64,000 nucleotides of DNA from Pseudomonas viridiflava (GCF_900573885.1 NZ_UPSE01000499.1:1-64000), one strand, 5' to 3'; counted from the stretch's first letter, positions 15,863 to 25,002 are shown. The notes: a model not told the origin generated them from the letters alone. A program made the numbers and translations.

Positions 15863-17092
15863 TTAGCCAAAAAACCAGTAGCACACCGAAATAGCCGCCA
15901 CCACGCCGGCAAACTCCGCCAGCAACGCACAGCCCACCGCATGCCGCGCGCGCTGAATGCCGACCGCACCAAAATACACAGCCAGCACATAGAAGGTCGT
16001 TTCGGTACTGCCCTGAATGGTCGCGGCGACCAGCGCGGGAAAGCTGTCGACGCCCTGGCTTTGCATGGTTTCGATCAGCATGGCGCGGGCCGCACTGCCG
16101 GAGAACGGTTTCACCATTGCCGTGGGCAAGGCATCGACGAAGCGGTTGTCCCAGCCCAGCTGCTCGACTACCCAGCGAACGCCATCCAGGCCGATGTCCA
16201 GTGCGCCCGAGGCGCGCAATACGCCTACGGCGCATAGCATGGCGACCAGATAGGGCAGCAAACTTTTGGCGACGTCGAAGCCTTCCTTGGCACCGTCTAC
16301 AAAGGTTTCGTAAACCGGCACTTTGCGCAGCGCGCCCACCAGCACGAATAACAGAATCAAACCGAACAGCGTCAGGTTGCCCAGCAGCGACGACAAGCCG
16401 GCCAGCGCCGTGGCCGACAAACCGGCCAGCAGGGCCATAAAGCCGCCGAGCAGCAACGCGCCCGGAATCAAGTACGCCAGCACCACCGGGTCCCAGAGGC
16501 GCAGGCGCTGCATCACCGCCACCGACAACAACCCCACCAGGGTCGAGGCGCTGGTTGCCAGCAGAATGGGTAGAAACACCAGGGTTGGGTCGGGCGCGCC
16601 TTGCTGGGCGCGGTACATAAAGATGGTCACCGGCAGCAAGGTCAGCGATGAGGCGTTGAGAACCAGAAACAGAATCTGCGCGTTGCTGGCGGTGGTGCTG
16701 CTGGGGTTGAGCTCCTGCAGCGAGCGCATGGCTTTGAGGCCGATGGGCGTGGCGGCGTTGTCAAGACCCAAAGCATTGGCGGCAAAGTTCATGGTGATCA
16801 GCCCCAGCGCCGGATGGCCCGGTGGCACTTCCGGCATCAGGCGGCGGAACAGCGGCCCCAGCACCCGAGCCAGCCAGTCGACGATGCCGGCCTTCTCGGC
16901 AATGCGCAGAAACCCGAGCCACAGGGTCAGCGTGCCGAACAGCAACACCATCACTTCAACTGACAGCTTGGCCATGGCGAACAGGCTTTCGACCATGGCG
17001 GCAAACACGCCCGCGTTTCCACCCACCAACCACTGCGAAAACGCGGCGACGGCCGCGACGATGAAAAAGCCCAGCCACAAGCCGTTGAGCAT
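15863..17092 (-). CDS. SpmA/SpmB-like nucleoside-recognition (Gate) membrane protein
   Basis: A 409-residue polytopic membrane protein with two Gate-type halves. The first half has NFAANALGLDNAATPIGLKAM and the second has GSTETTFYVLAVYFGAVG. These are the hallmarks of spore maturation proteins A and B, here fused, as is common in non-sporulating Gram-negatives. Transport is likely but the substrate is unknown. The start follows a GAGG site, and a longer frame adds only Arg-rich residues. Confidence 0.85.
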   Translation of the reverse strand: MLNGLWLGFFIVAAVAAFSQWLVGGNAGVFAAMVESLFAMAKLSVEVMVLLFGTLTLWLGFLRIAEKAGIVDWLARVLGPLFRRLMPEVPPGHPALGLITMNFAANALGLDNAATPIGLKAMRSLQELNPSSTTASNAQILFLVLNASSLTLLPVTIFMYRAQQGAPDPTLVFLPILLATSASTLVGLLSVAVMQRLRLWDPVVLAYLIPGALLLGGFMALLAGLSATALAGLSSLLGNLTLFGLILLFVLVGALRKVPVYETFVDGAKEGFDVAKSLLPYLVAMLCAVGVLRASGALDIGLDGVRWVVEQLGWDNRFVDALPTAMVKPFSGSAARAMLIETMQSQGVDSFPALVAATIQGSTETTFYVLAVYFGAVGIQRARHAVGCALLAEFAGVVAAISVCYWFFG

Positions 17093-17204
17093 GGTGTGTC
17101 CTCTTGGTGTGCCGCGGATGATAGCGGCGCGCCGGACTGCTTTTCTACCCAAGTGCGGTTTAGCGTGAATGCGGTTCGTGCAATGCCTTTTTGGCAGGCA
17201 ATAA

Positions 17205-17230
17205 AAAACGCCCTCTACAGAGGACGTTTT
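17205..17230. terminator. Terminator hairpin downstream of the DUF1328 gene
   Basis: Stem AAAACG-CCTC (17205-17215) with GAGG-CGTTTT (17220-17230), with one C/A mismatch and a 4-base loop. The A-rich left side gives a run of T on the minus strand, right for ending the DUF1328 transcript. Confidence 0.7.
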
Positions 17231-17248
17231 GGGTAGTGCTGATCGACG

Positions 17249-17413
17249 TCAGACTCGACCGCGACGGCCGAAAATCAGCGAAACCACGAACATCACCAGG
17301 AACACGACAAAGAGAATTTTCGCGATGCCGGTTGCGGTGCCCGCAATACCACCAAAGCCCAACACTGCTGCGACGATGGCGATGATCAGAAAGGTAATGG
17401 CCCAACTCAACAT
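17249..17413 (-). CDS. DUF1328 family small membrane protein
   Basis: A 54-residue protein beginning MLSWAITFLIIAIVAAV and ending FGRRGRV. It has two hydrophobic helices joined by GFGGIAGTATGIAK, the signature of DUF1328 (YtjA) proteins, which are often stress-induced. A GGAGAG ribosome site lies 5-6 bases before the ATG. Function is unknown. Confidence 0.9.
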   Translation of the reverse strand: MLSWAITFLIIAIVAAVLGFGGIAGTATGIAKILFVVFLVMFVVSLIFGRRGRV

Positions 17414-17573
17414 GATGTCTCTCCTTACGTTTGTTTTTGGGTTCGAGACCCTGTTTGTCAGGAACCCTTACTGGGTTGGAACCATGCCTTTCTGGCTTGG
17501 TTCAGGTTCCTTGTTTCGTGTTGCGTAAAAAAATCGGTAGAGCGCGTTAAAACAAAACCTGTGGTGGCGGGCT

Positions 17574-17650
17574 GTTGGGCTTCGCTTTGCTCAACCCAAC
17601 CTACGATGTCACTTGGCTCGTAGGTTGGGTTGAGCAAAGCGAAGCCCAAC
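17574..17650. repeat. TTGGGTTGAGC/GAAGCCCAA inverted repeat, copy 2 (perfect)
   Basis: Two 33-base arms (17574-17606 and 17618-17650) are exact reverse complements around an 11-base loop. It is the best-preserved copy of the family and lies immediately before the 3' end of the PA2169-family gene. Confidence 0.9.
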
Positions 17651-17667
17651 GAACACCGAATACAGGC

Positions 17668-18102
17668 TTACTTCATCGAATGCTTCAGTTCACGCATGCG
17701 GTCGTGGCAGGCGCGCACTTTCGGCATTTCCACGGCCAAAGCGGCGCGCAGATCCGGGTCGGCATCTTCCATGGCGTCTTCAAAGGCGTGCAGGATCCGG
17801 TCTTCGGTGTCTTCCAGTTCAGCAACGTAGGCAGCGCCTTCGTCCTTGGACATGCTCGCTTTGGTGTCGGCATAGACCTGACGCAGCTTGCCCATCATGG
17901 TGCCGCCCTGAGCCGGCGTTTCATGGTTGGCGGCTACTTTTACTGCCAGCGCCTGGATCACCTGGATCTTGGCCTGCGACATGTCGCGGAACAGGGCTTG
18001 CAGTTGAGGATCTTTCACTTCGGTGCGGGCGTGCTCGTAGAAGCGCTGACCGTCACGGGTGATTTCGATCAGTTCGTTCAGTTGGCTGGTGCGACTGCTC
18101 AT
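17668..18102 (-). CDS. PA2169-family four-helix-bundle protein (DUF2383-like)
   Basis: A 144-residue, all-helical, soluble protein without a signal peptide. The order LNELIEITRDGQRFYEHA ... FRDMSQAKIQVIQAL ... ELEDTEDRILHAFEDAM matches the PA2169/DUF2383 ferritin-like family. Glu and His residues could bind metal, but no enzymatic role is established. Its short leader is divergent from algB. Confidence 0.85.
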   Translation of the reverse strand: MSSRTSQLNELIEITRDGQRFYEHARTEVKDPQLQALFRDMSQAKIQVIQALAVKVAANHETPAQGGTMMGKLRQVYADTKASMSKDEGAAYVAELEDTEDRILHAFEDAMEDADPDLRAALAVEMPKVRACHDRMRELKHSMK

Positions 18103-18265
18103 GATGATTTCCTCTCGGTCTAGGGCCGTTCTTGGCCTGTTGCAAGGGATATCGCAAGCGCTGTGCCAGCTTTGCTTAACTTTTTAATTCGTTTAAAAAC
18201 AACAGGTTAGGTATGACAAGCGAAACGCCATCCCATGCAGCTTGCAGGATGGGTTTAAATCCACC

Positions 18266-18278
18266 GTGCAAGTTGCAC
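18266..18278. promoter_or_regulatory. 13-base perfect dyad in the algB leader
   Basis: GTGCAA-G-TTGCAC is a perfect palindrome 57 bases before algB, with a related ACTTGC half-site right after it and a CTTGCA half-site about 20 bases before it. It could be an operator for the divergent PA2169-family/algB region. The binding protein is unknown. Confidence 0.35.
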
Positions 18279-18334
18279 GAACTTGCCCGTACTTTCCGTG
18301 ACTAACGCTCACTGCAACCGATCTGAGACCGAAC

Positions 18335-19681
18335 ATGGAAGCCTCAAGCCCGAAAAGTGGCCGTATTTTGCTCGTCGACGACGAGTCGGCAATTCTCCGT
18401 ACATTTCGCTATTGCCTCGAAGACGAGGGCTACACCGTAGCCACCGCGACCAGCGCCATGCAGGCCGATACCTTGCTGCAACGCCAGGTCTTCGACCTCT
18501 GTTTGCTGGACCTGCGCCTGGGTGAGGACAACGGCCTCGAAGTGCTGGCCCAGATGCGTCTGCAAGCGCCGTGGATGCGCGTGATCATCGTGACCGCGCA
18601 CTCGGCTATCGACACCGCCGTAGACGCCATGCAGGCCGGCGCCAGCGATTATCTGGTGAAGCCGTGCAGCCCCGACCAATTGCGCATGGTGGCGGCCAAG
18701 CAGCTGGAAATCCGTTCTCTGGCCGCGCGCCTGGAACAACTGGAAGGCCAGGCGCGCAAGCCAGGTGACGACCTCGACTCCCACAGCCCGGCGATGATGG
18801 CCGTACTGGAAACCGCGCGGCAGGTAGCCGGCACCGATGCCAACATTCTGATCCTCGGCGAATCCGGTACCGGTAAGGGTGAACTGGCCCGCGCCATTCA
18901 CGGCTGGAGCCAGCGTTCGAAGAAAGGCTCGGTGACCATCAACTGCCCGTCGCTCACGGCCGAGCTGATGGAAAGCGAGCTGTTCGGTCACAGCCGTGGC
19001 GCGTTTACCGGAGCCAGCGAAAGCACACTGGGCCGCGTCAGCCAGGCCGACGGCGGCACCTTGTTCCTCGACGAAATCGGTGACTTCCCGCTCAGCCTGC
19101 AACCCAAGTTGCTGCGCTTTATCCAAGACAAGGAATACGAACGGGTCGGCGACCCGGTGACCCGTCGCGCCGACGTGCGCATCGTTGCGGCCACCAACCT
19201 CGACCTCGACGCCATGGTGCGTGAAGGCAAGTTTCGTGAAGACCTGCTGTATCGCCTGAACGTGATCACCCTCAAGCTTCCGCCGCTGCGCGAGCGCGCC
19301 GATGACGTGCTGATGCTGGCCGAGCGTTTTCTCGCCCGCTTCGTCAAAGACTACGCCCGCCCCGCCCGTGCCTTTACCGAAGAAGCGCGCAACGCCCTGC
19401 TCGACTACCAATGGCCCGGCAACATCCGTGAGCTGCGTAACGTGATCGAGCGCGCCAGCATCATCTGTCCGCAGGAACTGGTGGACGTCAGTCACCTGGG
19501 TCTTGTTGCGCCAACCAGCAACAACGCCCCGCGCGTGGGTGCCGACCTGAGTCTTGAAGACTTGGAAAAAGCTCACATCGCCGCGGTACTGGCCACCAGC
19601 GACACCCTTGACCAAGCCGCCAAAACCCTGGGCATCGACGCCTCGACGCTCTATCGCAAACGCAAACAGTACAACCTATGA
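18335..19681 (+). CDS. algB: Sigma-54-type response regulator AlgB
   Basis: NtrC-family two-component regulator of 448 residues. The receiver domain has its phospho-acceptor Asp59. The AAA+ domain has Walker A GESGTGKG at 175-182, the sigma-54 loop GAFTGA at 222-227 and Walker B GGTLFLDEIGD at 240-250. The C-terminal Fis-type helix-turn-helix is LDQAAKTLGIDASTLYRKRKQY. It is nearly identical in key parts to P. aeruginosa AlgB, which controls alginate and virulence genes. The stop overlaps the kinB start by four bases. Confidence 0.97.
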   Translation: MEASSPKSGRILLVDDESAILRTFRYCLEDEGYTVATATSAMQADTLLQRQVFDLCLLDLRLGEDNGLEVLAQMRLQAPWMRVIIVTAHSAIDTAVDAMQAGASDYLVKPCSPDQLRMVAAKQLEIRSLAARLEQLEGQARKPGDDLDSHSPAMMAVLETARQVAGTDANILILGESGTGKGELARAIHGWSQRSKKGSVTINCPSLTAELMESELFGHSRGAFTGASESTLGRVSQADGGTLFLDEIGDFPLSLQPKLLRFIQDKEYERVGDPVTRRADVRIVAATNLDLDAMVREGKFREDLLYRLNVITLKLPPLRERADDVLMLAERFLARFVKDYARPARAFTEEARNALLDYQWPGNIRELRNVIERASIICPQELVDVSHLGLVAPTSNNAPRVGADLSLEDLEKAHIAAVLATSDTLDQAAKTLGIDASTLYRKRKQYNL

Positions 19682-21462
19682 AGCCAGCCATGACCCTGCG
19701 AACGCGGTTCTTCCTGAGCTTCTCAGCGTTGATTACCGTCGCGCTGTTGGGCTTGCTCTTGGGAGTTGTCAGCGTGCTGCGAATGGCACAAACCCAGGAA
19801 GGCCTGATTCAGAACAGCTTCGCCACCATCGACCTCAGCCAACGCTTGCGCACCAGCTTTGGCGACCAGTTGACCATCATGCTCAGCGTTAAACCGGACA
19901 TGACGGCGCTGCGCGCTTCTCAGGCGCAATTTCGCAATCTGCTGGAAGAAAGCCTGGACCTGGAAAACCGCCACGACCGTGAAGGGTTTGAGCGCATCGA
20001 GAAAGCCTACAGCGCGTTTCAGGTGATTCTCGATGCGGCCGACCCGGCGAACGGTGGCGTCAACGACGACGACACCGTCAGCCAGGCCTTCAACGACGTG
20101 CGCAAGCACATGCTCGAAGTGCAGCAAATCGCCATCAACAACGTGACCATGGCCGAAGCCCAGGCACGCGATCGGGCCAGGCTGATCGCCCTGCTCCTGA
20201 GCCTGTTGGGCGGTGCCGTGCTGCTGATCGGGCTGCTGACGGCACAAAGCATCGCCCGTCGTTTTGGCGGCCCCATTGAAGCGCTCGCCACTGCCGCCGA
20301 CAAAATCAGCCAGGGCGATTTCGACGTGGCGTTACCGGTGTCTTCGGTCAGCGAAATGGCCTTGCTCAGCCGCCGTTTCGGGCTCATGGCAGATGCCCTG
20401 CGTCAGCTCAAGGAAACCAACGTCGAGGCCTTGCTCGCCAGTCAGAAACGTCTGCAAGCGGTGCTCGACAGCATTGACGATGGCCTGGTGATCATCGACG
20501 TCAACGGCAACATCGAACACGCCAACCCGGTTGCCATCCGCCAGTTGTTCTGGGAACACGACCTGCTGGGTAAAAGCTTCGGCGCCGTGATCAATCGCCC
20601 GGAACTCGATGAAGCCGTGCGCCTGGTACTCAGCGGCAAACAGCTGGAACAGGTGCCGGAAGATCTGCTGATCGAAACCGCTGGCGAGAAGCGCTTGCTG
20701 GCCTGGGCACTGACGCCGGTGCACCATGTTGACGGGCGCACCGTTGGCGCCGTGATGGTGCTGCGCGACGTGACCGAACAACGCGCGTTCGAGCGCATTC
20801 GTATGGAGTTTGTGCTGCGTGCTTCCCACGAGCTGCGCACGCCGGTAACGGGCATGCACATGGCCTTCAGCCTGCTGCAGGAAAGACTCAAATTCGCCGA
20901 GGAATCTCGCGAGGCGGACCTGATCCGCACCGTGGACGAAGAGATGGCGCGCCTGGTGCAACTGATCACCGACCTGCTGAACTTCTCGCGCTACCAGAAC
21001 GGCCTGCAAAAGCTCGAACGGGCACCGTGCGACCTTCACGAATTGATCGCCACCACCCAGAAACGCTTCGCCGACAAAGCCAGCGAACGCGACATCAACA
21101 TTGTGGTGGAAGTGCTGGAGCCGCTGACTCAGGTAAACATCGACCGCCAGCAAATCGAGCGGGTGCTGGACAACCTGATCGGCAATGCGCTGCGGCACAG
21201 CATCAGCGGCAGCGAAATTCAGGTGCAAGCGCGGCGCCATGGCGAACGCCTGATCATCAGCGTGCAGGACTATGGCGAAGGCATCGACTTCAGCCAGCAG
21301 GCGCGAATCTTCGAGCCGTTTGTGCAGATCGGCAAACGCAAAGGCGGCGCCGGGTTGGGGTTAGCGCTGTGCAAGGAGATCGTGCAATTGCACGGTGGGC
21401 GAATCAGCGTGTATTCGCGGCCAGGGAAGGGTTCGCAGTTCTATATGGCGTTGCCGATTTAA
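19678..21462 (+). CDS. kinB: Sensor histidine kinase KinB
   Basis: Partner kinase/phosphatase of AlgB, 594 residues. It has two transmembrane helices (about 10-32 and 160-185) around a periplasmic sensor, then HAMP, a PAS domain (LDSIDDGLVIIDVNG region), HisKA with His384 in SHELRTP, and a HATPase domain with N box DNLIGNALRH and a GAGLGLALCKEIV G2 box. The gene overlaps algB (ATGA), so the two are co-translated. In P. aeruginosa KinB mainly acts as a phosphatase that restrains AlgB. Confidence 0.97.
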   Translation: MKPAMTLRTRFFLSFSALITVALLGLLLGVVSVLRMAQTQEGLIQNSFATIDLSQRLRTSFGDQLTIMLSVKPDMTALRASQAQFRNLLEESLDLENRHDREGFERIEKAYSAFQVILDAADPANGGVNDDDTVSQAFNDVRKHMLEVQQIAINNVTMAEAQARDRARLIALLLSLLGGAVLLIGLLTAQSIARRFGGPIEALATAADKISQGDFDVALPVSSVSEMALLSRRFGLMADALRQLKETNVEALLASQKRLQAVLDSIDDGLVIIDVNGNIEHANPVAIRQLFWEHDLLGKSFGAVINRPELDEAVRLVLSGKQLEQVPEDLLIETAGEKRLLAWALTPVHHVDGRTVGAVMVLRDVTEQRAFERIRMEFVLRASHELRTPVTGMHMAFSLLQERLKFAEESREADLIRTVDEEMARLVQLITDLLNFSRYQNGLQKLERAPCDLHELIATTQKRFADKASERDINIVVEVLEPLTQVNIDRQQIERVLDNLIGNALRHSISGSEIQVQARRHGERLIISVQDYGEGIDFSQQARIFEPFVQIGKRKGGAGLGLALCKEIVQLHGGRISVYSRPGKGSQFYMALPI

Positions 21463-21481
21463 TCGCCGTTCACCGTTAAAG

Positions 21482-21543
21482 ATCGAGGCTGAAGCCTCTC
21501 CTGCAGAAAACGTTAAACCTGTAGGAGAGGCTTCGGTCTCGAT
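21482..21543. repeat. GAGGCTTC-type REP inverted pair between kinB and the porin gene
   Basis: The left arm (21482-21506) starts ATCGAGGCTGAAGCCTCTCC, and the right arm (21519-21543) is its reverse complement with about three mismatches. It is a typical pseudomonad REP doublet between convergent genes and could also act as a two-way terminator. Confidence 0.8.
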
Positions 21544-21555
21544 GCTTTTCGGCCC

Positions 21556-22860
21556 TTACAAAATGCTCAACGGATATTCGATGATCAGACGAACCTGATC
21601 GGAATCCACGTCCGAGGTGCCGGAAATCCGGTGCGTGGCTTGCCGAATGCGGAAGGACAAGTCCTTCGCCGGCCCGTCCTGCAAGACGTATTTCACCGAA
21701 ATATCCCGCTCCCAGTGCTTCTCGTTGTCGGCGTAATAGTTGTACGGACTGCTGGCATCCATATGACTGCCGTCCACATTGTCGCCACGGGTGTAGCCCG
21801 CGTAGAAGGTCAGACCGGGCACGCCGTAGGTGGCCATGTTCAGGTTGTAGCCCAGGCGCCAGGATTCTTCCCGCGGGCCGTTGAAGTCCACCAGTTGCAT
21901 GGAGTTGGCCAGGTAGATCGAGTCTTGGAACACGCCGCCGCCGAGCACCAGATAGTCGAATGGCTGGTCGCCATGGTTTTTCTGGAAGGCCAGCGTCACC
22001 GTGTGCGCGCCGAGGGTGTAACCGGTGGCAAACGACCACGCGGTGGTGTCGATGGTGCCAGCCAGCGATTGGCCTTCGTCCAGGGTGCGGTAGATGTTGA
22101 AGTCGAAGCTCAGCGACTGGTTGTCAGTTAGCGCCATCACGTAGTTGGCGTTGCCGTAGTACTGCTTCCACAAGTCTTCGTATTCGGAGCCGTAGCCCGT
22201 GACACTGAGGGTGTCGGTGATGCTGTAGGTCGCGCCAACAAAGGTGACGTCGCCGCCTTCCTTGCCCGCATACCCCGCATAGAAGCCATCGTGGCTGCCG
22301 GACTGGTTGTTGTCTTTGGACGAGGTGAAGTGACCGGCGTCGATTTTCAGACCTTTGACTTCAGCACTGTCCAGCTGAAAGCCGGTGGCGGTAGCGGGCA
22401 CGAGGCGCGCGTCGGCCATGGCGATGACAGGATTGTAAGGGTGCAGGTCGCCGTATTTAAGCGTGGTGTTGGACAGGCGAACCTTTACGGCGCCGCCCAG
22501 GGAAGAGAAGTCGTCTTCGGAGTTACCGTCCGAATCCTGGGGAAACATTTTCGAGCCGGCACGGCCACCGCCGCTGTCGAGTTTGATGCCGGCGTAGGCG
22601 CTCATGTCGACGCCAAAACCCACAGTGCCCTGGGTGAAGCCAGACACGTAGTCCAGCTGAAAGCCTTGGCCCCATTCGCGGTTATCGCTGGTGCCGGTGT
22701 CGTGGCGGTCCATGTTCCAGTAGAGGTTGCGCGAGATCAGATCGAGCGAACTGTCTTCAATGAAGCCCTTGGAATCTGCCTGCCCCGCTTGCGCTGCCGA
22801 CAAGGTAAAAACGCTGGCGCTCGCCACGGCCAGTGCCAATCCGGTGTGTTTCATTTTCAT
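21556..22860 (-). CDS. OprD family outer-membrane porin
   Basis: A 434-residue protein with a signal peptide (residues 1-25, ending SAAQA). It starts with GFIEDSSLDLISRNLYWNMDR, a segment typical of OprD/OccD-OccK channels, and continues with alternating short beta strands, including GVDMSAYAGIKLDSGGG and FYAGYTRGDNVDGS. It should form an 18-strand barrel for uptake of small carboxylates or basic amino acids. Its exact substrate group cannot be read from sequence. It is monocistronic, facing a 600-base non-coding stretch. Confidence 0.93.
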   Translation of the reverse strand: MKMKHTGLALAVASASVFTLSAAQAGQADSKGFIEDSSLDLISRNLYWNMDRHDTGTSDNREWGQGFQLDYVSGFTQGTVGFGVDMSAYAGIKLDSGGGRAGSKMFPQDSDGNSEDDFSSLGGAVKVRLSNTTLKYGDLHPYNPVIAMADARLVPATATGFQLDSAEVKGLKIDAGHFTSSKDNNQSGSHDGFYAGYAGKEGGDVTFVGATYSITDTLSVTGYGSEYEDLWKQYYGNANYVMALTDNQSLSFDFNIYRTLDEGQSLAGTIDTTAWSFATGYTLGAHTVTLAFQKNHGDQPFDYLVLGGGVFQDSIYLANSMQLVDFNGPREESWRLGYNLNMATYGVPGLTFYAGYTRGDNVDGSHMDASSPYNYYADNEKHWERDISVKYVLQDGPAKDLSFRIRQATHRISGTSDVDSDQVRLIIEYPLSIL

Positions 22861-23462
22861 TGTCTAGTCCCCATGAATTGAATGTGTCGGCATGCACCCG
22901 CACCAGCGCCCGGGCGTCATTCAAATGGGTTGAGCGTGGCGACCACCTATTGCACCCTGCGATGGCCGTCCGCTCGCTCAGTCTGTGCAGCGGGAGATGC
23001 AATCCGCACTGCTGGCCGAGTTACCCATGGGCCTGAAAAAAGCCCCATTCATTGCCCCATGCTCGGCAACTAAGGCATGTTCAATTCACGACACTTTGAC
23101 GTGCTATTACGCCAAGGCCGTTGGCGTGAAAAGTTGACCACGGCGCTGTGATTTGTCGCATCGGACAACTAATAAGAACGCCACTTTCAGTGTTTCCGAA
23201 ACAGCCTGATTCGGCGCCATAACATTGATAAATAACGGTTTTTAGAGAGCTTTATTATTACGTGCGCGCCCCGGAACCGACACTTAACACGCCAACTTCG
23301 GCAACTTCAAAACACTCACATTAGTTAGCGTTATCCGAAGTATTAGTGCGGGCTGGATGAACGTTTGAGCCCTGCTGGCAGCGCCGCACGCGTGCGCCAA
23401 GGAGAATTTCACACACGCTCTGGGCTATGCTTGCCGCCCCTATCGCTAACTGCCATTACGCC
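22861..23462. other. 602-base intergenic region between the porin gene and rsmE
   Basis: No credible gene. The part nearest the porin is moderately GC-rich. The segment about 23140-23340 is clearly more AT-rich and probably holds the two divergent promoters. A short stem-like GGGC...GCCC lies near 23030-23046. No confident operator or small RNA was recognised. Confidence 0.5.
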
Positions 23463-24182
23463 ATGCGCCTCTCCCGATTCTTTATTGACGCCCCCCTCTC
23501 CATCGGCCAGCACGACCTGCCAGAAACCCAGGCTCACTACATCGGCCGCGTACTGCGCCATGCCGTCGGCGATGCGGTGCAGCTGTTCGACGGCAGCGGC
23601 CAGGAGTTTCTCGGGGAGCTGATCGAGGTGGGCAAAAAGAACGTGCGCGTTGAACTGCGCGAGGCGTTGCCGGGCCAGACACCGTCGCCGCTGCATATTC
23701 ATTTGGGCCAGGGCTTGTCCCGCGGCGAGCGCATGGACTGGGCGATTCAGAAGGCCACCGAACTGGGCGCCAACGAGATCACGCCCATCGTCAGCGAACG
23801 CTGCGAGGTGCGCCTCAAAGGCGAGCGCGAAGACAAACGCCTGGAGCACTGGCGGCAGGTCGCGATTAGCGCCTGCGAGCAATGCGGGCGTTCGGTGTTG
23901 CCGGTGATTCATCCGCCGGTTGTTTTAGCGCAGTGGCTTGAGCAGTGTCAGGCCGACCTGAAGCTCGTGCTGCACCCGGTGGCCAAGCCGCTGACCCGCC
24001 ATGACAAACCGCAGTCGCTGGCGTTTCTGATTGGGCCGGAGGGTGGGCTGTCGGACGCCGAAGTGGCGCAGGCGCAGGGCCGGGGGTTTCAGGCGGCGCG
24101 GTTAGGGCCAAGGGTGTTGCGCACGGAGACGGCGCCTGTGGTGGCCTTGAGCGTGGCGCAGCAGTTGTGGGGGGATTTTTAG
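23463..24182 (+). CDS. rsmE: 16S rRNA (uracil-1498-N3) methyltransferase
   Basis: SPOUT-class methyltransferase of 239 residues that modifies U1498 of 16S rRNA. An N-terminal PUA-like domain (MRLSRFFIDAPL ...) is followed by the knotted SAM domain, shown by IGPEGGLSDAEV and LGPRVLRTETAPVVAL. The start MRLSRFF was preferred to one 36 bases upstream because it matches the family start. Confidence 0.96.
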   Translation: MRLSRFFIDAPLSIGQHDLPETQAHYIGRVLRHAVGDAVQLFDGSGQEFLGELIEVGKKNVRVELREALPGQTPSPLHIHLGQGLSRGERMDWAIQKATELGANEITPIVSERCEVRLKGEREDKRLEHWRQVAISACEQCGRSVLPVIHPPVVLAQWLEQCQADLKLVLHPVAKPLTRHDKPQSLAFLIGPEGGLSDAEVAQAQGRGFQAARLGPRVLRTETAPVVALSVAQQLWGDF

Positions 24183-24194
24183 TTTTACGTTGAC

Positions 24195-24305
24195 CCCGGG
24201 CCCTCTCCCCTAGCCCCTCTCCCCAAGGGGAGAGGGGAACTGAGCGGCGACTCGATTGGCTCCCCTCGCCCGCTTGCGGGAGAGGGGCTGGGGGAGAGGG
24301 CCGGG
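24195..24305. repeat. CCCTCTCCCC nested palindromic repeat
   Basis: The outer arms 24195-24223 and 24277-24305 are near-perfect reverse complements of C/T-rich and G/A-rich sequence. Two inner hairpins, CCCCTCTCCCC/GGGGAGAGGGG (about 24214-24237) and CTCCCCTCGCCCGC/GCGGGAGAGGGG (about 24260-24286), can also form. It lies between convergent rsmE and the ferritin-like gene. Confidence 0.8.
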
Positions 24306-24319
24306 CACAACGCCTATCC

Positions 24320-24850
24320 TTAAGAATCCTTCAACAAATCCGCCAGATCATCGGCATGCTCTTCTTCCTGCGCCAGAATCTCTTCAAAGAGGCGGCGCGA
24401 GGTTGGGTCGTCGTTGCCGAGGTAGTTGATGATTTCCCGGTAGCTGTCGATGGCGATACGTTCGGCCACCAGGTCTTCGGTAATCATCTCTTTCAGCGTC
24501 GCGCCTTCTACGTATTCGGCGTGGGAGCGTGCGGTAAGCGATTCAGGGTTGAAGTCCGGCTCGCCACCCAACTGCATGATGCGTTCGGCCAGTTGGTCCG
24601 AATGCGCCAGTTCCTGCTGGGCGTGCTCGAGAAACTCGGCAGCGGCAGCGCTGGCTTTCAGGCCGGTGGCCATGAAGTAGTGGCGCTTGTAACGCAGGTA
24701 GCACACGAGTTCCGTGGCCAGCGCGGTGTTGAGCAGCTTGATCACTTCTTCGCGGTTGGCCGAGTAGCCCTCGGTAATCGCGCCTTCCTCAATGTGCTGG
24801 CGCGCGCGTTGGCGCAGCGTGGCCACGTCGGTCATCAGAACAACAGTCAT
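24320..24850 (-). CDS. Ferritin-like/bacterioferritin family protein
   Basis: A 176-residue, four-helix ferritin-like protein. The pattern of metal-ligand Glu and His residues is visible in ATELVCYLRYKRHYF, FLEHAQQELAHSDQL, EDLVAERIAIDSYREII and EEILAQEEEHADDL, giving two ExxH-type sites. It resembles the P. aeruginosa PA4880-type 'probable bacterioferritin' rather than haem-binding Bfr. It probably stores or detoxifies iron. The start has a GGAG site 8 bases upstream. Confidence 0.88.
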   Translation of the reverse strand: MTVVLMTDVATLRQRARQHIEEGAITEGYSANREEVIKLLNTALATELVCYLRYKRHYFMATGLKASAAAAEFLEHAQQELAHSDQLAERIMQLGGEPDFNPESLTARSHAEYVEGATLKEMITEDLVAERIAIDSYREIINYLGNDDPTSRRLFEEILAQEEEHADDLADLLKDS

Positions 24851-24965
24851 TTTTCACTCTCCATCAGCTGAACGGTCGGTAGCGCAGGCTCTAGCGGCCG
24901 GCGTCTCGGTGTACTGAGGTGTGAGTGGCGAGGCGGGGAAAAGTTTGAAGTTTTGTGAAGGCGGG

Positions 24966-24994
24966 CGTTGGGCTTCGCAGTGCGAAGCCCAACG
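24966..24994. repeat. TTGGGCTTCGC/GCGAAGCCCAA hairpin, copy 3 (short form)
   Basis: A perfect 14-bp stem, CGTTGGGCTTCGCA with TGCGAAGCCCAACG, and a 1-base loop, 8 bases past the chpC stop. It is a minimal member of the dispersed family and probably ends or stabilises the long Pil-Chp transcript. Confidence 0.75.
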
Positions 24995-25002
24995 AGCGGG
25001 CA

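Noticed and set aside
22833..23073. Short plus-strand frames in the porin-rsmE spacer
   Set aside because: No ribosome sites, no family resemblance, and they partly overlap the porin start.
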